A stretch of 5,054 nucleotides of DNA from Proteobacteria bacterium UBA6492. GTDB taxonomy: Bacteria > Pseudomonadota > Gammaproteobacteria > UBA6429 > Thiohalophilaceae. How positions within the stretch are numbered: the first letter of the stretch is position 1; each line of letters begins with the position of its first letter. Shown here piece after piece: positions 1 to 5,054 of this stretch. The notes under the pieces are model-generated. The model worked only from the letters and a program-made list of their open reading frames with translations, was not told the DNA's origin and searched no databases. Location: assembly GCA_002436485.1 (NCBI GenBank), contig DJMK01000106.1, positions 1 through 5,054 on the forward strand. Direction: 5' to 3'. The position numbers and the translations under genes are program-made.

Positions 1-1
1 G

Positions 2-706
2 CACTATGTTTTCAGAAATGTCGCCGTGGCTTTTTTACTGACCGGGCCAATGCTGCGATATTTTTACGTCCAATTTCAGTGGCGACAAAAGATTCGTGCC
101 GAGGCAGAAGCCCGACTACAGGCACTGCAATCGCGAATTCGGCCGCACTTTCTATTTAATAGCATGAATACCATTGCCAGCCTGACACGCACCCAGCCCG
201 AGCAGGCAGAACAGGCGGTTGAAAATCTCTCTGACCTGTTTCGCATTACACTACGTGATGCCAGGACGTTTCATACTTTCAGTGAAGAGTGCCAGTTATG
301 CCAGCAATACCTGGAGATAGAACATTTACGACTGGGTGAACGACTCAACGTGAAGTGGAATATCGAGGACATTCCACAAGACGCCTATGTGCCTCCCTTG
401 TTGATCCAGCCTTTGCTGGAAAACGCGATTTACCATGGCATCGAACCTCGTGCCGAAGGTGGCAGTATAGATATAACCGGCAAGTTGCAACATGGCGATA
501 TAGTTTTGACAATCAGCAATCCACTGCCGATAAACAGAAATAACGCAAGCAAAGGAAATCAGATTGCACAACAAAATATTCGTGATCGTTTAAAAGCATT
601 ATTCAATGAAAAGGGATCATTGGATATAAATGAAGATAATGATCAATACACTGTTACCGTGACCTGGCCATACCGGAATCGAATTGATGAAGATATTGAT
701 AGTTGA
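2..706 (+). CDS. algZ: AlgZ/FimS-like sensor histidine kinase (LytS family), 3' part
   Basis: The reading frame is open from base 2, so the gene begins left of the window; the GTG at 26 is an internal Val, not a start. The 234 visible residues begin with the end of a hydrophobic segment (VAFLLTGPML), so the membrane sensor part lies mostly outside. A short helical linker follows, then the His-kinase region with the conserved IRPHFLFNSMNTI (phospho-accepting His at 146-148) and the N-box IQPLLENAIYHGIEP. The C-terminal nucleotide-binding part has no DxGxG box and keeps only GNQIAQQNIRDRL, the pattern I recall for AlgZ/FimS rather than orthodox kinases. Family knowledge: it is an inner-membrane kinase that signals to AlgR. 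The stop overlaps the next gene by 20 bp, implying translational coupling. The assignment as an AlgZ-type kinase is firm because residue similarity and the partner gene agree; the signal sensed is unknown. Confidence 0.93.
   Translation, partial: HYVFRNVAVAFLLTGPMLRYFYVQFQWRQKIRAEAEARLQALQSRIRPHFLFNSMNTIASLTRTQPEQAEQAVENLSDLFRITLRDARTFHTFSEECQLCQQYLEIEHLRLGERLNVKWNIEDIPQDAYVPPLLIQPLLENAIYHGIEPRAEGGSIDITGKLQHGDIVLTISNPLPINRNNASKGNQIAQQNIRDRLKALFNEKGSLDINEDNDQYTVTVTWPYRNRIDEDIDS
675..678 (+). promoter_or_regulatory. Shine-Dalgarno (GGAA) deciding the algR start
   Basis: GGAA lies 8 bp before the ATG at 687, inside the end of the kinase gene. This favours ATG 687 over the TTG at 684 directly before it. 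Starting there also gives the typical receiver N-terminus MKILIVDDEP. Confidence 0.5.
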
Positions 707-1418
707 TGATGAACCGCTAGCGCGGCAACGATTACGTAGTGTAATTGAAGAGCTTGATACAGGCGATGTCGTAGCGGAGGGAAGTAATGGCGAGCAGGCG
801 ATACAGTTATGCGAGTCGCATGAACCGGATGTTATTCTGCTGGATATTCGTATGCCGGGTATGGATGGTATTGAAGCCGCGCAACACATCATGAAACTAC
901 AAGCCCCGCCTGCAATTATTTTTACTACGGCCTATGATGAATATGCCATCAAGGCATTTGAAACACACGTTGTTGATTACCTGCTTAAACCTATCAGGAA
1001 ACAGCGTTTGCAGGAAGCGCTCACGGCTGCTACGCGTTTAACGCGCGCACAAATGCAAGGCCTGGCAGAAGATGCCTCTGAAGAAAGTCGTCAACATATC
1101 AGTGCACGCCTGGGTGGAGAACTGCGCCTGATACCGATAGAGGATATATGTTATTTCATGGCAGAACATAAGTATGTCACTGTAAGACACAGGGAAGGCA
1201 CAGTTTTGATTGAAGAATCATTAAAATCACTGGAAAAAGAATTTGAGGACAGGTTTATACGTGTACACCGTAACGCGCTTGTCTCAATAGCCTGTATAGC
1301 AGCACTGGAAAAAGATCGTATTGGCGGACATAAAATTAAATTGCGTGATCTTGATGATACGATTGAAGTCAGCCGTCGACACCTGCCAACTGTCAGGAAG
1401 ATGATGAAGTCTCTTTAA
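687..1418 (+). CDS. algR: AlgR-like LytTR response regulator
   Basis: A 243-residue two-domain response regulator, close to the usual AlgR length. Residues 1-~118 form a CheY-like receiver with acidic pair D7-D8, phospho-acceptor D53 in LLDIRMPGMDG, switch T81 in FTTAYDEYA and K101 in LLKP. Residues ~140-240 form a LytTR DNA-binding domain, with IEDICYFMAEHKYVTVR, the FIRVHRNALVS core and a terminal EVSRRHLPTVRKMM. It is a cytoplasmic transcription factor expected to be phosphorylated by the overlapping kinase. In Pseudomonas, AlgR controls alginate, type IV pili/twitching and other surface traits; the regulon here cannot be read from the sequence. All phosphorylation residues are intact. It ends 8 bp from the convergent thioredoxin-like gene. 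A TTG immediately upstream would add one residue, but ATG 687 fits the family better. Confidence 0.95.
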   Translation: MKILIVDDEPLARQRLRSVIEELDTGDVVAEGSNGEQAIQLCESHEPDVILLDIRMPGMDGIEAAQHIMKLQAPPAIIFTTAYDEYAIKAFETHVVDYLLKPIRKQRLQEALTAATRLTRAQMQGLAEDASEESRQHISARLGGELRLIPIEDICYFMAEHKYVTVRHREGTVLIEESLKSLEKEFEDRFIRVHRNALVSIACIAALEKDRIGGHKIKLRDLDDTIEVSRRHLPTVRKMMKSL

Positions 1419-1426
1419 TTGTTGGC

Positions 1427-1957
1427 TTACTGGCTGAAGGCCATGTTTTGTTGTTTTAAAAGCTGGCAGGAAAGTTTGATACCTTCATCCAGATCACCAC
1501 CATACATTTCGGTATTACGCACACCCAGTATGCGTGGTGCAAGTTGCTGGCCTCGGTGATCAAGAAAGATCACGGTTGGGGTAAAGCTGGCATTATAACG
1601 TAGTGATAATTGAGACACGCTAATCGATATGCCATTGAAATCAATCACCGAGCCATAGTCATCGGTCATGACTTTACGGATAATCACTTTTTTACGATAG
1701 TTAGCATTGCGCAGCATTGGCTTGAGGTGTTCTTCTTCGACGTACTCGCACCAGGAACAGCCCTGCATGGAAAAGAACAACAGGATTGGTTTGTGCTGAT
1801 CGTGAGACAGCTGGGCGTCGTTACTCAGGTCCTTTGCCTTGGCGACGGTGACAGGGGGTAATTTCTCATCATAGTCACCTGCAATCGCGCTTGCTGACGG
1901 CAACATCAGGCCAAGCGATACAAGCAAGAACAGGAATTGTTCACGAATCAGTTGCAT
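1427..1957 (-). CDS. Exported thioredoxin-fold protein with CSWC motif
   Basis: A 176-residue protein beginning at ATG 1957 with a clear signal peptide: a short charged start (MQLIRE), a Leu/Phe-rich core, then PSASAIAG with likely cleavage after ASA or AIA (residues 24-26). The mature part has a thioredoxin-like fold: KPILLFFSMQGCSWCEYVEE with the redox pair C67/C70, and the cis-Pro region SFTPTVIFLD (P127) followed by a glycine-containing turn. It resembles the broad Thioredoxin_2/DsbC-like thioredoxin families; I cannot assign a named member. It lacks a CcmG-type active site, and C164 is an extra cysteine. Expected location is the periplasm, as a disulfide reductase or isomerase (inference). 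An in-frame ATG at 2011 would add 18 residues ahead of the signal peptide and would place the best -10 box inside the gene, so I reject it. It stands alone on the minus strand, convergent with algR and divergent from hemC. Confidence 0.88.
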   Translation of the reverse strand: MQLIREQFLFLLVSLGLMLPSASAIAGDYDEKLPPVTVAKAKDLSNDAQLSHDQHKPILLFFSMQGCSWCEYVEEEHLKPMLRNANYRKKVIIRKVMTDDYGSVIDFNGISISVSQLSLRYNASFTPTVIFLDHRGQQLAPRILGVRNTEMYGGDLDEGIKLSCQLLKQQNMAFSQ

Positions 1958-1982
1958 ACCACAGTCCAGATTAAAGTAGTGT

Positions 1983-2011
1983 ATTATAAATATTTGGTAG
2001 CTATCTGACAT
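1983..2011 (-). promoter_or_regulatory. Candidate sigma70 promoter for the thioredoxin-like gene
   Basis: On the minus strand there is a perfect TATAAT (plus-strand 1983-1988). It sits 26 bp before ATG 1957, placing a likely start site near 1976 and a leader of roughly 19 nt. The -35 at 17-bp spacing (2006-2011, ATGTCA) is poor, so the call rests mainly on the -10 box and its position. Confidence 0.4.
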
Positions 2012-2032
2012 TTTTGTTCAATAAGTAATAAT
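2005..2032 (+). promoter_or_regulatory. Candidate sigma70 promoter for hemCDXY
   Basis: CTGACA (2005-2010) and AATAAT (2027-2032), each one base from consensus, are separated by 16 bp just upstream of hemC. Transcription would start around 2039, leaving a leader of only about 9 nt before ATG 2048. It overlaps the opposite-facing candidate promoter, as expected for a compact divergent region. No AlgR-type site (CCGTTCGTC-like) is visible in the spacer. Confidence 0.42.
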
Positions 2033-2047
2033 AATTCCCATATAAGT

Positions 2048-2986
2048 ATGACTGATAATATATTGCGAATTGCCACCCGCAAGAGCCAACTGGCGCTCTG
2101 GCAGGCAGAATACGTGGCCAATTTGCTCCAAAAAGCCCACCCTGACTTGCAAATCGAACTCATGAAGATGAGTACACAGGGTGACAAGATTCTGGATACT
2201 CCGTTGGCGAAGGTCGGTGGCAAGGGGCTGTTTGTCAAAGAACTGGAACTGGGTATGCTCAACGGTGAGGCTGATATCGCCGTGCATTCTATGAAAGATG
2301 TGCCGGTCGAGTTCCCGGAAGGGTTGCATCTGCCGGTGATCTGCCCAAGAGAAGACCCGCGCGATGCCTTTGTGTCTAATAACTACTCCAGCCTGGATGA
2401 ATTACCGCAAGGTGCGCGTGTAGGCACTTCCAGTTTACGTCGCCAGTGCCAGCTTCGTGAAAAACGCCCTGATCTCACCATTCTGGATTTGCGTGGAAAC
2501 GTCAACACGCGCCTGCAGAAACTTGACGATGATCAATATGATGCGATTATTCTCGCCGCCGCTGGCCTGATTCGACTTGGTTTCCATGAACGCATTCGGG
2601 AATATATTTCGCCTGACATCAGTTTACCGGCCATTGGCCAGGGTGCGGTCGGTATCGAGTGCCGCGTAAATGACGAAAGAATTAATGAATTGATTGCACC
2701 CCTGAACGATGCCATGACCACCACGCGCGTTCTGGCTGAGCGTGCCATGAATGCGCGCTTGCAGGGTGGCTGCCAGGTGCCGATTGCCGGTTTTGCAGAA
2801 ATCGACAAGGACATCCTGTTGTTACGCGGGCTGGTTGGCGAAACCGATGGAAGCAACATCATTCGTGGTGACATTGCAGGTCCACTGGCCAACGCGGAAG
2901 AAATGGGTGTCGCGCTGGCAGAAGACCTGCTTAGTCGCGGCGCGGATCGCATTCTGGAATCACTTTATGCCGGACAACGGGCTTGA
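2048..2986 (+). CDS. hemC: Hydroxymethylbilane synthase (porphobilinogen deaminase)
   Basis: Cytoplasmic enzyme that joins four porphobilinogen units into the linear tetrapyrrole 1-hydroxymethylbilane, releasing ammonia, in heme and siroheme synthesis. The 312 residues match the family length. The start [20 protein letters not shown] is typical. Key residues fall at the classical E. coli positions: R11, catalytic D84 in HSMKDVP, R131-R132 in GTSSLRRQ, R149 in LRGN, R155, and C242 in [11 protein letters not shown], which carries the dipyrromethane cofactor. All three domains appear complete, so the enzyme should be active. It is the first gene of the rightward hem operon and overlaps hemD by 20 bp. 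No good Shine-Dalgarno precedes ATG 2048, yet the family alignment supports this start and no better upstream start is visible. Confidence 0.98.
   Translation: MTDNILRIATRKSQLALWQAEYVANLLQKAHPDLQIELMKMSTQGDKILDTPLAKVGGKGLFVKELELGMLNGEADIAVHSMKDVPVEFPEGLHLPVICPREDPRDAFVSNNYSSLDELPQGARVGTSSLRRQCQLREKRPDLTILDLRGNVNTRLQKLDDDQYDAIILAAAGLIRLGFHERIREYISPDISLPAIGQGAVGIECRVNDERINELIAPLNDAMTTTRVLAERAMNARLQGGCQVPIAGFAEIDKDILLLRGLVGETDGSNIIRGDIAGPLANAEEMGVALAEDLLSRGADRILESLYAGQRA
2956..2959 (+). promoter_or_regulatory. Shine-Dalgarno (GGAA) deciding the hemD start
   Basis: GGAA inside the hemC 3' end lies 7 bp before ATG 2967. It supports that start over earlier in-frame codons reaching back to 2751, whose translation is only the shifted frame of hemC. 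Confidence 0.5.
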
Positions 2987-3734
2987 TGGACTGAAAGTCC
3001 TCGTGACGCGCCCGTCTGAGCAGGCGCAGAATCTTGTCAAACTGATCGAGCAACATGCCGGCAATCCGGTATTGTTGCCCATGTTGAAAATTGAACCGAT
3101 CCAGCCTGATGAATCAAGTTTGCATCTATTACAACAGTTAACTGGCAACGAACTACTCATATTTGTTAGTGCCAACGCGGTACGCTATGCGCATCAATAT
3201 GTTCCGCAGACGATACGTCATGAACTGACAATCGCTGCCATTGGCCGAGGTACAGCCAATGAACTGGCCAGGGCAGGCCTGCAGGTAAACCTGCTACCAG
3301 ATTCCAGTCATGATTCCGAAGCATTATTGGCACTGCCGCAATTAAGCGACATTAAAGGCCGGCATATTGTCATCGTACGCGGCCAGGGTGGACGTGAAAA
3401 GTTGGCTGAGACATTGCGCGCCAGAGGCGCAAATGTGGACTATGCTGAAGTATATCGTCGTGTTGCGCCGGATGTGAAAATTGAGGAACACCTGTCACCC
3501 GCTGGTATTGATATTATAAGTATCACCAGTGGCGAGGCATTAACAAACCTGGCCGAGCTGGCTCGCGCACAACAGCAATCCTGGGTTTTTGAGAAACCGT
3601 TAGTGGTTTTTCATAACCGTATAGCCCAGCAAGCCAAAGAGCTTGGCTTTGGTAAAACTGTACTGGTTGTTAAAGAAATGAGTGATGCTGGAATCGTTCA
3701 CAGCCTGGTACAGATGAATAACACAGGAGCCTGA
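2967..3734 (+). CDS. hemD: Uroporphyrinogen-III synthase
   Basis: Cytoplasmic enzyme that cyclises hydroxymethylbilane with inversion of ring D to give uroporphyrinogen III. From ATG 2967 the protein has 255 residues, typical of the family, and begins [16 protein letters not shown]. The sequence is poorly conserved in general, but the family landmarks are present: VTRP (13-16), FVSANAVR (66-73), [10 protein letters not shown] (91-100), [11 protein letters not shown] (116-126), [19 protein letters not shown] (136-154), the VYRR Tyr (Y163) and the [10 protein letters not shown] segment (from 186), which matches the two-lobed fold. It directly follows its pathway partner, overlapping hemC by 20 bp, so translation is probably coupled. 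It ends with two consecutive in-frame stops, TGA TAA, 6 bp before hemX. No transmembrane or extra domain is fused to it. Confidence 0.95.
   Translation: MPDNGLDGLKVLVTRPSEQAQNLVKLIEQHAGNPVLLPMLKIEPIQPDESSLHLLQQLTGNELLIFVSANAVRYAHQYVPQTIRHELTIAAIGRGTANELARAGLQVNLLPDSSHDSEALLALPQLSDIKGRHIVIVRGQGGREKLAETLRARGANVDYAEVYRRVAPDVKIEEHLSPAGIDIISITSGEALTNLAELARAQQQSWVFEKPLVVFHNRIAQQAKELGFGKTVLVVKEMSDAGIVHSLVQMNNTGA
3725..3729 (+). promoter_or_regulatory. Shine-Dalgarno (AGGAG) for the hemX GTG start
   Basis: AGGAG in the last codons of hemD lies 11 bp upstream of GTG 3741, somewhat longer than optimal. No in-frame ATG occurs until codon 46, which is inside the membrane segment, so GTG is the only sensible start. 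Confidence 0.5.
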
Positions 3735-3740
3735 TAAGTA

Positions 3741-4862
3741 GTGAGTGAAGAGGAACAAAAAGTACCTGCAGAACAAAAGCCGGATACAGCCAAGCCAGAA
3801 AAAGAAAAACAGGCGCAGCATAAACCTGTAACGCACCGCAAAAAAAAGCAACATGGTCACAAGGCAACTGGAGGCATGTTACTGTTGGTGCTCGTTGTGA
3901 TTATTGTTGCTGTCAGTTGGTATGGCTATGATTATTTAAAACAGACAAAGCAGTCAGTTAAAAACCTTGCAGACGAACAATACACCATCAAAAAACAGCG
4001 TATCGAGTTGCGTGATGAGTTTGAGTCAAAATGGAATATCCTGAAAAAGCAGCAGGATGACCTGACCGATAACATAAATACACTACGCGAAAAAAACCTC
4101 TACCTGCGCAAGGACTGGTTATTACTTGAAGCGGAATACCTGATTCAGTTGGCTAACCAACGTATCTTGCTGGAACGCGACGTCAAAACCGCGATTGCCG
4201 CGCTTGAATCCGCTGATATGCGTTTACGTGACACCGGCGATCCCGGCATCGTAAAAGTAAGGCAGGTCATAAACCAGGCTATACAGTCACTCAAGCAAGT
4301 ACCACAATCGGATATCGCTGGCATGTCACTCACGCTCAGTAGCATAAATAACGATCTTGAAAAATTGCCACTGGCCACGCCGGATCCGAAAAGCAGGGAA
4401 CAACAGGTACAACGTGAGCTTGAGGAAACGCAAAAAGTGGAGTCCTGGCGTGAATTGCCTGCCGCAGTCTGGCGCGACCTGAAAAACCTCGTTGTGATTC
4501 GTGATCATGAAAAACCGGTCAAGCCTTTATTAAGCCCGGAACAGCGCTTCTTCCTGATGGAAAACCTGCGTTTGCAAATAGAACAGGCGCGTCTGGCACT
4601 ATTGTCAGGACAGCAAACTATTTATAAAGAACGCCTTGATACAGCCATTCAATGGATTGGCCTGTATTTTGACAAGGAATCTTCGGTCACCAAGTCAACC
4701 TTACAAAGCCTGCAACAACTTTCCACTGTCGTGATAGCGCCTGAATTGCCGGATATCTCCAACACCTATGTGGCGTTACAGCGTTACGTCGCAAGTAAGC
4801 AGCAAAATGACAAGGCAAGGCCGCCGGCAGTGAATAAGCAGAATACACAGCAGGCGCAATAA
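3741..4862 (+). CDS. hemX: HemX, membrane-anchored heme-cluster protein
   Basis: A 373-residue protein of the proteobacterial HemX family. Order of parts: a charged Lys/Glu/Gln-rich cytoplasmic tail (1-~44); one transmembrane helix (about 46-63, MLLLVLVVIIVAVSWYGY); a heptad-like, probably coiled-coil stretch (~67-124); then the conserved helical domain starting DWLLLEAEYLIQLANQRILLERDVKTA (from 125), matching E. coli HemX 'TWLLAQADFLVKLA', with the later KPLLSPEQRFFLMENLRLQIEQARLALL block and a low-complexity Gln/Lys/Ala tail. Databases often label it uroporphyrinogen-III C-methyltransferase, but no SAM-methyltransferase domain is visible, so that label should not be carried over. Its role is probably as an accessory or scaffold for heme enzymes at the inner membrane (inference). 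It starts at GTG, 6 bp after hemD in the same frame, and ends 3 bp before hemY. A run of eight A's occurs at 3840-3847. Confidence 0.93.
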   Translation: MSEEEQKVPAEQKPDTAKPEKEKQAQHKPVTHRKKKQHGHKATGGMLLLVLVVIIVAVSWYGYDYLKQTKQSVKNLADEQYTIKKQRIELRDEFESKWNILKKQQDDLTDNINTLREKNLYLRKDWLLLEAEYLIQLANQRILLERDVKTAIAALESADMRLRDTGDPGIVKVRQVINQAIQSLKQVPQSDIAGMSLTLSSINNDLEKLPLATPDPKSREQQVQRELEETQKVESWRELPAAVWRDLKNLVVIRDHEKPVKPLLSPEQRFFLMENLRLQIEQARLALLSGQQTIYKERLDTAIQWIGLYFDKESSVTKSTLQSLQQLSTVVIAPELPDISNTYVALQRYVASKQQNDKARPPAVNKQNTQQAQ

Positions 4863-4865
4863 ATC

Positions 4866-5054
4866 ATGAGATGGTTATTCACAATCATGATTGTCCTGGT
4901 GCTGTCGGTATTGATGGGTTTGTTTGCCTACCAGGATTCCGGTTACGTGCTAATGGCGCGTGGTCACAAGACCGTTGAAATGACACTTACCCTGTTTATT
5001 ATTTTTGCAGCAGCCGGATTCATTGCATTTTATACCCTGATTCGTCTTTCTGTG
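4866..5054 (+). CDS. hemY: HemY N-terminus (membrane protein of heme cluster), partial
   Basis: The first 63 codons of a gene cut by the right edge. The translation begins MRWLFTIMIVLVLSVLMGLF, a first transmembrane helix. A short YQDSGYVLMARG loop resembles E. coli HemY 'HQGYVLIQT', then TVEMTLTLFIIFAAAGFIAFYTLI gives a second helix. This two-helix N-terminus, in the slot after hemX, is characteristic of proteobacterial HemY, whose large C-terminal part (outside the window) usually carries TPR-like repeats. Family knowledge: it is an inner-membrane protein linked to late heme synthesis, and it is not the protoporphyrinogen oxidase also called HemY in Gram-positives. It starts 3 bp after the hemX stop in the same frame, with only a weak AGG 11 bp upstream, so it probably relies on coupling to hemX translation. 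Confidence 0.9.
   Translation, partial: MRWLFTIMIVLVLSVLMGLFAYQDSGYVLMARGHKTVEMTLTLFIIFAAAGFIAFYTLIRLSV

Noticed and set aside
1385..1426. Inverted repeat GCCAAC ... GTTGGC spanning the end of algR
   Set aside because: Six-base arms with a 30-base loop and no T tract; this can easily occur by chance.
1431..1457. Possible terminator after algR: TGGC-TGAAG-GCCA hairpin followed by a T-rich stretch
   Set aside because: The stem is only 4 bp, the T tract is broken by G's, and it lies inside the convergent gene's coding end. It is too weak to call.
1800..1830. GGCGTCGTTACTC resembling part of an AlgR binding site
   Set aside because: It does not match the known CCGTTCGTC core and lies within the thioredoxin-like coding region.
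1958..2011. Longer N-terminus for the thioredoxin-like protein from ATG 2011
   Set aside because: It would put 18 residues before a clean signal peptide, has no ribosome binding site, and would include the best -10 box in coding sequence.
2021..2040. Fur-box-like AT-rich sequence before hemC
   Set aside because: It lacks the GATAAT-type inverted symmetry, so it is only AT-rich spacer as far as can be seen.
2018..2329. Minus-strand open frame over the start of hemC, and similar ones over hemC, hemD and hemX
   Set aside because: They lie antisense to strongly conserved genes, show no recognisable protein motifs and have no start signals.
2751..2966. Upstream extension of the hemD frame inside hemC
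   Set aside because: The translation does not resemble uroporphyrinogen-III synthase; it is the shifted frame of conserved hemC sequence. ATG 2967 has a ribosome binding site and gives the normal length.

Overview
The window looks like chromosome of a gammaproteobacterium outside the enteric group. The evidence is a sensor-kinase/regulator pair of the AlgZ-AlgR type followed by hemC, hemD, hemX and hemY. As I recall, this algZ-algR-hemC-hemD-hemX-hemY neighbourhood is known from Pseudomonas and relatives. Many Lys and Asn codons and the AT-rich spacers point to a moderate-GC genome rather than a high-GC Pseudomonas. I cannot name the genus.

Layout: bases 1-706 hold the 3' part of an AlgZ-like LytS-family histidine kinase, open at the left edge. 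It overlaps by 20 bp an algR-like response regulator (687-1418) with a receiver domain and a LytTR DNA-binding domain. Facing it on the minus strand, only 8 bp away, is a small gene (1427-1957) for an exported thioredoxin-fold protein with a CSWC motif. A 90-bp AT-rich divergent spacer (1958-2047) carries a candidate promoter in each direction. Rightward from it run hemC (2048-2986), hemD (2967-3734, again a 20-bp overlap), hemX (3741-4862) and the first 63 codons of hemY (4866 to the right edge). Coding density is very high and no stretch over 100 bp lacks a gene.

How the genes work together: HemC polymerises porphobilinogen to hydroxymethylbilane and HemD closes it to uroporphyrinogen III, the branch point to heme, siroheme and corrinoids. 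HemX and HemY are membrane-anchored accessory proteins of the same cluster without firmly established enzymatic activity. AlgZ-AlgR is a two-component system that in Pseudomonas controls surface and virulence traits. Its linkage to hem genes is old, but nothing in the sequence shows direct control of hemC here. The thioredoxin-like gene interrupts the two modules on the opposite strand and is the least ordinary part of the region.

I found no convincing new multi-gene system. The points most worth a second look are the inserted thioredoxin gene with its divergent promoter region, a dnaX-type A AAA AAG heptamer in the correct phase at the start of hemX, tandem in-frame stops separating hemD from hemX, and the apparent lack of a Shine-Dalgarno sequence before hemC.
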